DNA from: Streptomyces cadmiisoli
GTDB taxonomy: Bacteria; Actinomycetota; Actinomycetes; Streptomycetales; Streptomycetaceae
Assembly (NCBI RefSeq): GCF_003261055.1
Contig: NZ_CP030073.1
Coordinates: forward strand, 5,456,001 to 5,520,000
Direction: 5' to 3'
Length of the DNA: 64,000 bases
Shown here: positions 42,624-51,689 of the stretch, in pieces
How positions within the stretch are numbered: position 1 is the stretch's first letter
Layout: each line of letters begins with the position of its first letter
Notes under the pieces: generated by a model
What the model was told of the DNA's origin: nothing
Databases searched by the model: none
The model's input: the letters and a program-made list of their open reading frames with translations, nothing else
Made by a program: the position numbers and the translations under genes

Positions 42624-44929
42624 GCAACGAAGCCGCCACCGCGACCACTGCCGCGGAGGCCGCACCCGCCCCCGAGCCGATCCCGCACGGCCTCGGCGCC
42701 TCCCTGCCCGCCGCCGACGCACGCGCGAAGACCGAGGGCACCTTCCCGTACGCGGCCGACCTGTGGGCCGAGGGCCTGCTGTGGGCGGCCGTCCTGCGCT
42801 CACCGCACCCGCACGCACGCATCGTGTCCATCGACACCTCCCACGCGCGCGAGATGCCGGGTGTACGCGCCGTCGTCACGCACGAGGACGTGCCCGGCGT
42901 CACGCTGCACGGCCGCGGCACGGCCGACCGCCCGGTGTTCGCCTCCGAGGTCGTGCGCCACCACGGCGAGCCCATCGCCGCCGTCGCCGCCGACCACCCG
43001 GACACCGCGCGGATGGCCGCGGCCGCCGTCATCGTCGAGTACGAGGTGCTCGACCCGGTCACCGACCCCGAGCAGGCCTTCGAGGCCGAGCCGTTGCACC
43101 CCGACGGCAACCTGATCCGGCACATCCCGCTGCGCCACGGCGACCCGGACGTGAACGGCGAGGTCGTCGTGGAGGGCCTGTACCGGATAGGGCGCCAGGA
43201 CCCGGCACCCATCGGCGCCGAGGCGGGCCTGGCCGTACCGCGCCCCGACGGCGGCGTGGAGCTGTACCTGGCCTCCACGGACCCGCACACCGACCGGGAC
43301 GCCGCCGCCGCCTGCTACGGGCTGGATCCGGAGCGCGTGAAGATCGTCGTCACCGGCGTGCCCGGTGCCACGGCCGACCGCGAGGACCAGGGCTTCCAGC
43401 TGCCGCTCGGCCTGCTGGCGCTGCGGACCGGCTGCCCGGTGAAGCTCACCGCGACGCGCGAGGAGTCCTTCCTCGGCCACGCGCACCGGCATCCCACCCT
43501 GCTGCGGTACCGCCACCACGCGGACGCCGACGGCAAGCTGGTGAAGGTCGAGGCGCAGATCCTGCTGGACGCGGGCGCGTACGCGGACACGTCGTCGGAC
43601 GCGCTGGCCGCCGCGGTGGCCTTCGCCTGCGGGCCGTACATCGTCCCGAACGCCTTCATCGAGGGCTGGGCCGTGCGCACCAACAACCCGCCCTCCGGCC
43701 ATGTGCGCGGCGAGGGCGCGATGCAGGTCGCGGCCGCCTACGAGGCCCAGATGGACAAGCTGGCCAAGAAGCTCGGCGTCGACCCCGCGGAGCTGCGCCT
43801 GCGCAACGTGATGGCGACGGGCGACGTCCTGCCGACCGGCCAGACGGTGACCTGCCCGGCGCCGGTCGCCGAACTCCTCCAGGCCGTACGGGACTTCCCG
43901 CTTCCCCCGCTGCCCAAGGACACCCCCGAGGACGAGTGGCTGCTGCCCGGCGGCCCGGAGGGCGCGGGCGAACCCGGCGCCGTGCGCCGGGGCGTCGGCT
44001 ACGGCCTCGGCATGGTGCACATGCTCGGCGCGGAGGGCGCCGACGAGGTCTCGACGGCCACGGTGAAGGTCCAGGACGGCGTCGCGACGGTGCTGTGCGC
44101 GGCCGTCGAGTCGGGCCAGGGCTTCACCACGCTCGCCCGGCAGATCGTGCAGGAGACCCTGGGCATCGACGAGGTGCACGTCGCGCCCGTCGACACCGAC
44201 CAGCCCCCGGCCGGCGCCGGCTGCCGCGGCCGGCACACGTGGGTGTCGGGCGGAGCGGTGGAACGCGCGGCCAAGATGGTCCGCACGCAGCTCCTCCAGC
44301 CGCTGGCGCACAAGTTCGGCATGTCCACTGAGCTGCTCCAGATCACCGACGGCAAGATCACGTCGTACGACGGCGTGCTGTCGACCACCGTCACCGAGGC
44401 GATGGACGGCAAGGAACTGTGGGCCACCGCGCAGTGCCGCCCGCACCCGACCGAGCCGCTCGACGCGACCGGCCAGGGCGACGCCTTCGTCGGACTCGCC
44501 TTCTGCGCGATCCGCGCGGTGGTGGACGTCGACATCGAACTCGGTTCGGTACGGGTGGTGGAGCTGGCGGTCGCCCAGGACGTGGGCCGGGTGCTCAACC
44601 CCGCCCAGCTGGCCGCCCGCATCGAGGCGGGCGTCACCCAGGGCGTCGGCATCGCGCTCACCGAGAACCTGCGCACCCCGCGCGGAGCGATCCGGCACCC
44701 CGACCTCACCGGCTACGCCCTGCCCACCGCCCTGGACGCGCCCGACATCCGCATCGTCAAGCTCGTCGAGGAACGCGACGTCGTCGCGCCGTTCGGCGCC
44801 AAGGCGGTCAGCGCGGTGCCGGTCGTGACGTCCCCGGCGGCCATCGCGTCGGCGGTGCGCGCGGCGACCGGCCGCCCCGTGAACCGACTGCCCATCCGCC
44901 CGCAGGCCGCGGTGGTGACGGGGCAGTAG
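42620..44929 (+). CDS. Molybdopterin-binding catalytic subunit (xanthine dehydrogenase family)
   Basis: A 769-residue large subunit. The GTG at 42620 overlaps the Fe-S gene. It starts with the aldehyde oxidase/xanthine dehydrogenase a/b hammerhead (DARAKTEGTFPYAADL, LWAAVLRSPHPHARI). The molybdopterin domains have TADREDQGFQLPLG, NPPSGHVRGEGAMQVAAAYEAQMD, GYGLGMVHMLG and, near the end, AQDVGRVLNPAQLAARIEAGVTQGVGIALTEN. A Glu typical of the active site appears in PFGAKAVSAVPVV-adjacent sequence but is not certain. The substrate is a purine or other N-heterocycle/aldehyde; the exact one is unresolved. Confidence 0.88.
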   Translation: MSNEAATATTAAEAAPAPEPIPHGLGASLPAADARAKTEGTFPYAADLWAEGLLWAAVLRSPHPHARIVSIDTSHAREMPGVRAVVTHEDVPGVTLHGRGTADRPVFASEVVRHHGEPIAAVAADHPDTARMAAAAVIVEYEVLDPVTDPEQAFEAEPLHPDGNLIRHIPLRHGDPDVNGEVVVEGLYRIGRQDPAPIGAEAGLAVPRPDGGVELYLASTDPHTDRDAAAACYGLDPERVKIVVTGVPGATADREDQGFQLPLGLLALRTGCPVKLTATREESFLGHAHRHPTLLRYRHHADADGKLVKVEAQILLDAGAYADTSSDALAAAVAFACGPYIVPNAFIEGWAVRTNNPPSGHVRGEGAMQVAAAYEAQMDKLAKKLGVDPAELRLRNVMATGDVLPTGQTVTCPAPVAELLQAVRDFPLPPLPKDTPEDEWLLPGGPEGAGEPGAVRRGVGYGLGMVHMLGAEGADEVSTATVKVQDGVATVLCAAVESGQGFTTLARQIVQETLGIDEVHVAPVDTDQPPAGAGCRGRHTWVSGGAVERAAKMVRTQLLQPLAHKFGMSTELLQITDGKITSYDGVLSTTVTEAMDGKELWATAQCRPHPTEPLDATGQGDAFVGLAFCAIRAVVDVDIELGSVRVVELAVAQDVGRVLNPAQLAARIEAGVTQGVGIALTENLRTPRGAIRHPDLTGYALPTALDAPDIRIVKLVEERDVVAPFGAKAVSAVPVVTSPAAIASAVRAATGRPVNRLPIRPQAAVVTGQ

Positions 44930-45290
44930 GTCCCGGGTCGTGGGGCTTGCCGACGCCGCGGTGGGTGCCGGCGCCCGCGCGGCGGTCGGTCGCGGGCGCG
45001 GGCGGCTCGCCGATGCGCGGAGATTGCCGAGGCCTGCGGTCGGCGGCCTGTGGTCGGTGGGGCGTCGGGCCTCGTTGTCGGGGGCGTGCGAACCATCTGA
45101 TGGCCGCCGCGGGGAGCGGTCGGCCGCCGGGACGGATTCCCGCGCTGATTCCCGGTAGGGCGCTGTTCGTTCACTGTTTCCGCAGGTCGGAGGGATTGTC
45201 AGTGGTGGCGCGTAGTGTGCTGGGCAGTGTGGAGGGCCGCTCGCCGCACCGGTGACGGGCGGGCGCCGGACAACCATGCGCGGGGGAGCC
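44930..45290. other. Intergenic region upstream of the SUKH gene
   Basis: 361 bases after the molybdenum hydroxylase operon with no convincing reading frame. It has GC-rich direct runs (GCGGTCGG, GTCGGTGG). TTGTCAGTGG at 45197-45206 resembles the start of a promoter often seen ahead of actinobacterial small genes, but without a well-spaced -10. Confidence 0.5.
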
Positions 45291-46466
45291 ATGAGCACGA
45301 CCGATGCCGCTGCCGCGGTGATCACCCTGACCGAGGAGGAACTCGATCCGTACGTCACGCACGCGCCCACGCGCCGCTGGCTGACGGGTCCCGGACTGCC
45401 GGGCGACAGCACCCTGCTGACGTTCGAGGCACTGCGCGGCGACGGGCTGCGCACGGTGGCGGACTCGACGGGCGACCCCGACCGCCTCGCGGCCCGCCTG
45501 CGGGAGCAGTTGGTGATAGGCGGACTCCTGGCCCCCGACGGCCTGGAGGGCGAGTCCGTCCTGCTCGACGGCGCGACCGGCGAGGTCACGACGACGTACT
45601 TCCTCCACGACCGCCCCGATCTCATGGACAGCCGCCCGCTGGCGCCGTCGCTGCGCACACTGGTGCGCTTCGCGTCGGCGACGGAGGAACTGGCCGACGT
45701 GCGCGGCCAGTTCGCCTCCTACGCCGGGCGCCACGGACCGAAGGCGGTGGCCGAGGCGACCCGGCAGCTGCTCGCGATCTTCGAGGAGGACGCCGGCGCG
45801 GACGGCGAGGTGCCCCCGTTCTGGCGGATGGCCGCGCTGATCCGCCCCCTCGCCCTGGTGGCCGGTCCGGGCACGGTGTCCGGTCTCACGCTCGACCTCC
45901 CGGCCCGACTGCTGGACCAGGAGTTCGGCCCGGGCCGGGTCGCCCGCTTCGAGGACGTCGACTTCCCCGCGGCGCTCACCCATGAGCCGACCCGCCGCTT
46001 CCTGCGCGAGACGGGCCTGCCCGAGGACGGCTTCCTGTTCCACCTGAACACGGAGGTCCCGCTGCCGACCCTGACCGAGTACCACGCGGACGAGCGCCCC
46101 GATGACCCGGCCGCCGCGCTCCCCGTCCGCGCCGACCACCTGATCCGCCTGGGGTACCTGGTCGAGGACAACAGCCTGGTCGTCGACGGAGCGACCGGCG
46201 AGGTGCTGAACTGGAGCGAGCGCGACGCGCGCCTGCACCCCCTCAACACCGATGTCTCCACGCTGGCCTTCACCCTCTGGCTGCTGCACCGGGAGAAGGC
46301 GCTCGACCGGGAGTCGGGCCACGCGCTGACGACGGACGCCTACGACCAGCTGGCCGCCACCATGATCGACGTCCTGAGAACCGTCGACCCGACGGCCACG
46401 ACGACCAGCACGCCCTGGCACTACTGGACGGAGGTGTTCCAGGACGAGGCGGGCGGCGTGCTCTGA
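45291..46466 (+). CDS. Tandem SUKH-type (SUKH-4-like) immunity-family protein
   Basis: A 391-residue cytoplasmic protein made of two similar halves. Half one: YVTHAPTRRWLTGPGLPGDSTLLTFEAL ... VIGGLLAPDGLEGESVLLDGATGEVTTTY. Half two: ALTHEPTRRFLRETGLPEDGFLFHLNTE ... RLGYLVEDNSLVVDGATGEVLNWSE. The order PTRRxL..GLP...LG......DG.TGEV is the SUKH pattern; such proteins are immunity factors for polymorphic toxins. No toxin gene lies nearby. The start is uncertain: ATG 45291 has GGGGGAG only two bases away, and ATG 45276 and GTG 45252 are alternatives. Confidence 0.75.
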   Translation: MSTTDAAAAVITLTEEELDPYVTHAPTRRWLTGPGLPGDSTLLTFEALRGDGLRTVADSTGDPDRLAARLREQLVIGGLLAPDGLEGESVLLDGATGEVTTTYFLHDRPDLMDSRPLAPSLRTLVRFASATEELADVRGQFASYAGRHGPKAVAEATRQLLAIFEEDAGADGEVPPFWRMAALIRPLALVAGPGTVSGLTLDLPARLLDQEFGPGRVARFEDVDFPAALTHEPTRRFLRETGLPEDGFLFHLNTEVPLPTLTEYHADERPDDPAAALPVRADHLIRLGYLVEDNSLVVDGATGEVLNWSERDARLHPLNTDVSTLAFTLWLLHREKALDRESGHALTTDAYDQLAATMIDVLRTVDPTATTTSTPWHYWTEVFQDEAGGVL

Positions 46467-46522
46467 GGCACCGGGGGAGCCCCGGGACGATCCGGGGGCA
46501 CCCCGCGGCGTACGGGGAGCTG

Positions 46523-46597
46523 TGGAGGCCGTGGCGGGATTCGAACCCACGTAACTCGCTTTGCAGGCGAGCCCCTGAACCACTCGGGCACACGGCC
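46523..46597 (-). tRNA. tRNA-Cys (GCA)
   Basis: On the minus strand the 75-base gene runs from GGCCGTG to CACGGCC-T-CCA, so the acceptor stem closes perfectly and CCA is encoded. The anticodon stem-loop is CTCGC-CTGCAAA-GCGAG with anticodon GCA. The T-arm is GGGTTCGAATCCC-like. It lies between the SUKH gene and an MFS gene. Confidence 0.97.
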
Positions 46598-46780
46598 GTG
46601 TGATTCGAAGGTAGGGAGGGGCCGGGCGGGACTCAAGGGAACCGGGGGTGCCGCAACGCGACTGCCACACGGCGTTCATGAAGCGGGGCGCCCGGGGCTT
46701 CGGGACTACGACCATGGGCCGAGACGAGCACCGCCTCCCGACAGGGGCCATATCGGTTTGTGCCCCTTACGCTGGCGTGC

Positions 46781-48226
46781 ATGGCTGCCCTGGAACCCCG
46801 CGACACCGAGGTCGCAGACGCCCCGACCGTGCCGACGGAGTCCGAGGGCGACAGTGTGCTGGGCCGGTCGTACCGGGCGCTCAGCGTCGGGATCGTCTCC
46901 GTCGTTCTGCTGATCGCCTTCGAGGCGACGGCGGTCGGGACGGCGATGCCGGTGGCGGCGCGGGAACTGGACGGGGTGTCGCTGTACGCGTTCGCGTTCT
47001 CCGGATACTTCACGACCAGCCTGTTCGGGATGGTGCTCGCCGGGCAGTGGTCCGACCGGCGCGGTCCGCTCGGCGCGCTGACCACCGGTATCTCCGCCTT
47101 CGGCCTGGGGCTGCTGCTGTCGGGCACCGCGAGCGCGATGTGGCCGTTCATCCTCGGGCGGGCGGTGCAGGGCTTCGGCGGCGGTCTGGTGATCGTCGCG
47201 CTGTACGTCGTCGTGGGCCGGGCCTATCCGGAGCGGCTGCGACCGGCGATCATGGCCGCGTTCGCGGCGAGCTGGGTCGTCCCCTCCGTGGTGGGGCCGC
47301 TGGCCGCCGGTGCGGTGACCGAGCAACTCGGCTGGCGCTGGGTGTTCGTGGGGATCCCGCTGCTCGTCCTGCTGCCGATGGCGCTGGCGCTGCCGCAGAT
47401 ACGCCGGCGCGCGTCCGGCCCGGTGACGCTGCGCAAGGGCGGGAGCTCCGTCGACCGGCGGCGGATCCGGCTCGCCCTCGGCATCTCCGTCGGCGCGGGC
47501 CTGCTCCAGTACGCCGCCCAGGACCTGCGCTGGATCTCCCTGCTGCCGGGTGCCGCGGGCGCCGCGCTGATCGTCCCGGCGGTGCTCGGGCTGCTGCCCC
47601 GCGGCACGTACCGGGCGGCGCGCGGGCTGCCGTCCGTGGTGCTGCTGCGCGGTGTCTCCGCGGGGTCCTTCATCGCCGCGGAGTCCTTCGTGCCGCTGAT
47701 GCTGGTCACCCAGCGGGGGCTGTCGCCGACACTGGCCGGGTTCTCGCTGGCGGCGGGCGGGGCGACCTGGGCGCTGGGTTCGTGGGTGCAGTCCCGGCCG
47801 CGGGCGGAGCCGTACCGGGAGCGGTTGATGACGTTCGGGATGGTGCTGGTGGCCGCGGCCATCGCCGCCGCGCCGAGCGTGCTGATCGACTCCGTGCCGG
47901 TGTGGACCGTCGCCCTCGCCTGGGGCTTCGGCTGCTTCGGAATGGGTCTGGTGATCTCCTCCACCAGCGTGCTGCTGCTCCATCTCTCCGCTCCCGAGGA
48001 GGCCGGTACCAACTCCGCCGCCCTCCAGATCTCCGACGGTCTGTCCAACGTCTTGCTCCTTGCCGCGGGCGGCGCGGCCTTCGCCGCGCTGGGCGGCGGC
48101 GCCGTGACCCACGGCGCGGCCCAGGCCTCGGGGTCACACCCGGCCGCGTTCGCCGCCGTGTTCCTGCCGATGGCGGGCGTGGCGCTGTTCGGCGCGTGGG
48201 TGACGACACGGCTGAGGACTGCGTGA
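46781..48226 (+). CDS. MFS transporter
   Basis: A 481-residue membrane protein with 12-14 hydrophobic segments. The first long loop, GQWSDRRGPLGALTTG, is MFS motif A. LGRAVQGFGGGLVIVALYVVVGRAYPERLRP is the motif typical of drug:proton antiporter-2 type exporters (motif B/C region with WVVPSVVGPLAAG). A drug or metabolite efflux role is likely; the substrate is unknown. Confidence 0.85.
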   Translation: MAALEPRDTEVADAPTVPTESEGDSVLGRSYRALSVGIVSVVLLIAFEATAVGTAMPVAARELDGVSLYAFAFSGYFTTSLFGMVLAGQWSDRRGPLGALTTGISAFGLGLLLSGTASAMWPFILGRAVQGFGGGLVIVALYVVVGRAYPERLRPAIMAAFAASWVVPSVVGPLAAGAVTEQLGWRWVFVGIPLLVLLPMALALPQIRRRASGPVTLRKGGSSVDRRRIRLALGISVGAGLLQYAAQDLRWISLLPGAAGAALIVPAVLGLLPRGTYRAARGLPSVVLLRGVSAGSFIAAESFVPLMLVTQRGLSPTLAGFSLAAGGATWALGSWVQSRPRAEPYRERLMTFGMVLVAAAIAAAPSVLIDSVPVWTVALAWGFGCFGMGLVISSTSVLLLHLSAPEEAGTNSAALQISDGLSNVLLLAAGGAAFAALGGGAVTHGAAQASGSHPAAFAAVFLPMAGVALFGAWVTTRLRTA

Positions 48227-48576
48227 GCCGCGCGGTCGCGGCAGGCGCGGGCCGCGTGGTCGCGGGCCGCCTGAACCCCGTGGTCGCGGGTGGCATGAGC
48301 CTCGGCGTCGCGGCGGGGTGAGCGGCGCCGGTTCGGCCCGGCCGGTTCGGCCCGGCCGGTTCCGCCGGCCCCCGGTCCCGGGCTGCTCCGTGTCGGCGGG
48401 CGGGGAGTGGCGGGTGGTGCCGGGGTGTCGTTCGGGGGTGGCGTGGGTGATGGTGTGACCTCAGTCCCATCGCCGGGTGATGCGGCGGCGTCCGCGCTCG
48501 GGCGCGGTCGGGCCGCCGGTAGGGTGGCCCGGTTGTCATACGTAGCCGAGCCGCCCGACCCACCCCCCCGGAGACC

Positions 48577-50424
48577 GTGACTACCGCCCGACCGTCGTCC
48601 GCCATCCCCCGCAACGGAGGGCCCTCCGGGTCCGCTTCCATGACTGCTGCCACCTCCCATCACCTCTCGCCCGCCTTCCCCGGCCGCGCCCCGTGGGGCA
48701 CCGCCAGCAAGCTGCGCGCCTGGCAGCAGGGAGCGATGGAGAAGTACGTCCAGGAACAGCCGCGCGACTTCCTCGCGGTCGCCACACCGGGCGCCGGCAA
48801 GACGACCTTCGCGCTGACACTGGCGTCCTGGCTGCTGCACCACCACGTGGTGCAGCAGGTGACCGTGGTCGCGCCCACCGAGCACCTGAAGAAGCAGTGG
48901 GCGGAGGCCGCCGCGCGCATAGGCATCAAACTCGACCCGGAGTACAGCGCCGGGCCGCTCGGCAAGGAGTACCACGGCGTCGCGGTCACCTACGCGGGCG
49001 TCGGTGTCCGGCCCATGCTGCACCGCAACCGGGTCGAGCAGCGCAAGACCCTGGTCATCCTGGACGAGATCCATCACGCCGGTGACAGCAAGTCCTGGGG
49101 CGAGGCGTGTCTCGAGGCCTTCGAGCCCGCCACCCGGCGGCTGACGCTGACCGGTACGCCCTTCCGGTCCGACACCAATCCCATCCCCTTCGTCACGTAC
49201 GAGGAGGGCAACGACGGGATCCGCCGCTCGTCCGCCGACTACACGTACGGGTACGGATCGGCCCTCGCCGACGGGGTCGTGCGGCCCGTCATCTTCCTCT
49301 CCTACAGCGGCAACATGCGCTGGCGCACCAAGGCCGGGGACGAGATCGAGGCCCGGCTCGGCGAGCCCATGACCAAGGACGCGATCAGTCAGGCCTGGCG
49401 TACCGCGCTCGACGCGCGGGGCGACTGGATGCCGGCCGTGCTGCGCGCCGCCGACCAGCGGCTCACCGAGGTCAGGAAGGCCATCCCGGACGCGGGCGCG
49501 CTCGTCATCGCCTCCGACCAGGACTCGGCGCGCTCCTACGCCAAACTCATCCGGGACATCACCGGCCACAAGGCGACCCTCGTACTGTCCGACGACGGCG
49601 GCGCGTCCGACCGCATCGACGAGTTCAGCCACAGCACCGACCGCTGGATGGTGGCGGTGCGGATGGTGTCCGAGGGGGTCGACGTGCCGCGGCTCGCGGT
49701 CGGGGTGTACGCGACGACCATCTCGACGCCGCTGTTCTTCGCCCAGGCCGTCGGGCGTTTCGTGCGGTCCCGGCGGCGCGGCGAGACGGCCTCCGTGTTC
49801 CTGCCCACCGTGCCCGACCTGCTCTCCTTCGCCAACGAGATGGAGCGCGAGCGCGACCACGTCCTCGACAAGCCGAAGAAGGACGGCGAGGAGGACCCGT
49901 ACGCCGAGGAGGACAAGCTCCTCCAGGACGCCGAGAAGCAGCAGGACGAGGACACCGGCGAGCAGGACATGCTCCCGTTCGAGGCGCTGGAGTCGGACGC
50001 CGTCTTCGACCGGGTCATGTACAACGGCGCCGAGTTCGGTATGCAGGCCCACCCGGGCAGCGAGGAGGAGCAGGACTACCTCGGCATCCCCGGGCTGTTG
50101 GAGCCCGAGCAGGTCCAGATGCTCCTCCAGAAGCGGCAGGCCCGGCAGATCGCGCACAGCCGCAAGAAACCGGACGCCGAGGCCGACCTGCTCGAACTGC
50201 CCGCCGAGCGGCGCCCGGTGGTCTCGCACAAGGAGATGATGGAGCTGCGCAAGCAGCTCAACACCATGGTCGGCGCCTACGTTCACCAGAGCGGCAAACC
50301 GCACGGTGTCATCCACACCGAGCTGCGCCGGGTGTGCGGCGGCCCGCCCAGCGCGGAGGCCACGGCGGGGCAGTTGCGGCAGCGGATCGCCAAGGTGCAG
50401 GAGTGGGCCACCCGGATGCGGTGA
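48577..50424 (+). CDS. SF2 DEAD/DEAH-box helicase
   Basis: A 615-residue helicase. GTG at 48577 has GGAG four bases ahead; ATG at 48640 would remove 21 residues. Motif I is VATPGAGKTTFAL, Ia VVAPTEHLKKQW, II ILDEIHHAG, III LTGTPFRSD, V AVRMVSEGVDVPRLAVG and VI FFAQAVGRFVRSRRRGE. The C-terminal part has a charged acidic/Lys region (KPKKDGEEDPYAEEDKLLQDAEKQQ) and an unassigned helical end. It is a nucleic-acid-dependent ATPase; whether DNA repair or RNA is the target cannot be read off. Confidence 0.9.
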   Translation: MTTARPSSAIPRNGGPSGSASMTAATSHHLSPAFPGRAPWGTASKLRAWQQGAMEKYVQEQPRDFLAVATPGAGKTTFALTLASWLLHHHVVQQVTVVAPTEHLKKQWAEAAARIGIKLDPEYSAGPLGKEYHGVAVTYAGVGVRPMLHRNRVEQRKTLVILDEIHHAGDSKSWGEACLEAFEPATRRLTLTGTPFRSDTNPIPFVTYEEGNDGIRRSSADYTYGYGSALADGVVRPVIFLSYSGNMRWRTKAGDEIEARLGEPMTKDAISQAWRTALDARGDWMPAVLRAADQRLTEVRKAIPDAGALVIASDQDSARSYAKLIRDITGHKATLVLSDDGGASDRIDEFSHSTDRWMVAVRMVSEGVDVPRLAVGVYATTISTPLFFAQAVGRFVRSRRRGETASVFLPTVPDLLSFANEMERERDHVLDKPKKDGEEDPYAEEDKLLQDAEKQQDEDTGEQDMLPFEALESDAVFDRVMYNGAEFGMQAHPGSEEEQDYLGIPGLLEPEQVQMLLQKRQARQIAHSRKKPDAEADLLELPAERRPVVSHKEMMELRKQLNTMVGAYVHQSGKPHGVIHTELRRVCGGPPSAEATAGQLRQRIAKVQEWATRMR

Positions 50425-50443
50425 CCGGCGGCCCGGCACATGT

Positions 50444-50551
50444 GCCGCTCGTCCCCGCCGGACCGCACGCGCCGCTCGTCCCCGCCGGACCGCACGCGCC
50501 GCTCGTCCCCGCCGGACCGCACGCGCCGCTCGTCCCGCGGCCGCACACGTG
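50444..50551. repeat. 27-bp tandem repeat
   Basis: GCCGCTCGTCCCCGCCGGAC starts at 50444, 50471, 50498 and 50525: four copies with a 27-base period, the last one diverging. It then grades into looser GGCACACGCGCG-type repeats up to about 50650. It occupies the first third of the 560-base gap after the helicase. Confidence 0.88.
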
Positions 50552-50748
50552 CCGCTCGCCCGTCGGCACACGCGCGCTCCCGTCCTGTCGGCACACGCGC
50601 GTTACCGCCCCGCTCGCCCGCCGGCACACACGTATCGCTAGCCGCGCACGCCGCGTACGCCGAGAAGACGGCGTGCGCGGCGAGTGTGTGGCGGCGCACT
50701 CCACGTGACGCGCCCCCTTCCGTAACAGGACAAACAGGAGTGACGTGG

Positions 50749-50859
50749 ATGTGTCACTGCCCGGATTCTGGACGGAGCCTTCCGCTCAGCGAACTCCCTT
50801 CGCTAATGTCCCGCTACGCACACGCCCCGTGGCAGCGCCGCCGCGGAGCGCAGCCGTGA
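50749..50859 (+). CDS. Possible 36-residue leader or small protein
   Basis: ATG at 50749 has a very good AACAGGAG eight bases ahead. It encodes MCHCPDSGRSLPLSELPSL and ends RRGAQP at TGA 50857-50859. It lies 130 bases upstream of the IclR gene. Composition is not strongly Streptomyces-like in codon third positions, so coding is uncertain. The Cys-x-Cys start could suit a metal- or redox-sensing leader, but nothing more can be said. Confidence 0.35.
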   Translation: MCHCPDSGRSLPLSELPSLMSRYAHAPWQRRRGAQP

Positions 50860-50988
50860 AGCGACTGGGTCCGGACCACCGGCCGGGCCGCCGGCCGATC
50901 GGCAGCCTCTGAAGCGCGTCGTTGACGGGACCCGGCGACGAATCCGCCTGCGAGAGCTGCCGACCTCACCGCCAAAGGAGTGGGCGTC

Positions 50989-51630
50989 GTGACCGCGGAG
51001 ACCTCTCAGACGCTCGACCGGGGACTGCGTGTCCTCAAACTGCTGGCCGACACCGACCACGGACTGACCGTCACCGAACTGTCCAGCAAGCTGGGGGTGA
51101 ACCGGACCGTGGTGTACCGGCTGCTCGCCACGCTGGAGCAGCACGCGCTCGTCCGGCGGGACCTCGGCGGACGCGCCCGCGTCGGGCTGGGCGTGCTGGG
51201 GCTCGGGCGCCAGGTGCATCCGCTGGTGCGGGAGGCGGCGCTGCCGGCGCTGCGCTCACTGGCCGAGGACATCGGGGCGACGGCGCATCTGACACTGGTG
51301 GACGGGGCGGAGGCGCTGGCCGTCGCCGTCGTCGAACCGACCTGGACGGACTACCACGTGGCCTACCGGGCGGGCTTCCGGCATCCGCTGGACCGCGGGG
51401 CCGCCGGCAAGGCGATCCTCGCGGCGCGGCAGCGGCCGCCCGGGGACCCCGGTTACGCCCTCACGCAGGGCGAACTGGAGGCGGGGGCCTGCGGTGCCGC
51501 CGCTCCGCTGGTCGGGGTGACGGGGGTCGAGGGCAGCGTCGGGGTCGTCATGCTGGCGGACGCGGTGCCGGAGCGGGTGGGGCCGCGGGTGGTGGACGCC
51601 GCCCGGGAGGTCGCGGAGGCGCTGCGCTGA
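50989..51630 (+). CDS. IclR-family transcriptional regulator
   Basis: A 213-residue regulator. GTG at 50989 has AAAGGAG eight bases ahead. The N-terminal winged helix is TLDRGLRVLKLLADTDHGLTVTELSSKLGVNRTVVYRLLATLEQHALVRRD. The ligand-binding domain has TAHLTLVDGAEALAVAVVEP, GFRHPLDRGAAGKAIL and GVTGVEGSVGVVML. It is shorter than the usual ~250 residues. Its target genes are not obvious here. Confidence 0.9.
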   Translation: MTAETSQTLDRGLRVLKLLADTDHGLTVTELSSKLGVNRTVVYRLLATLEQHALVRRDLGGRARVGLGVLGLGRQVHPLVREAALPALRSLAEDIGATAHLTLVDGAEALAVAVVEPTWTDYHVAYRAGFRHPLDRGAAGKAILAARQRPPGDPGYALTQGELEAGACGAAAPLVGVTGVEGSVGVVMLADAVPERVGPRVVDAAREVAEALR

Positions 51631-51689
51631 GGCGGGCCCCGGTCCGGCCGGCGGGTGGCGCGAAGGGGACGGCGCGTTAGATTGACCTC

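Noticed and set aside
50444..50700. C-terminal HAPLVPAGP repeat protein
   Set aside because: There is a TGA at the helicase end before the array and no ribosome-binding site of its own; several frames stay open only because of GC content.
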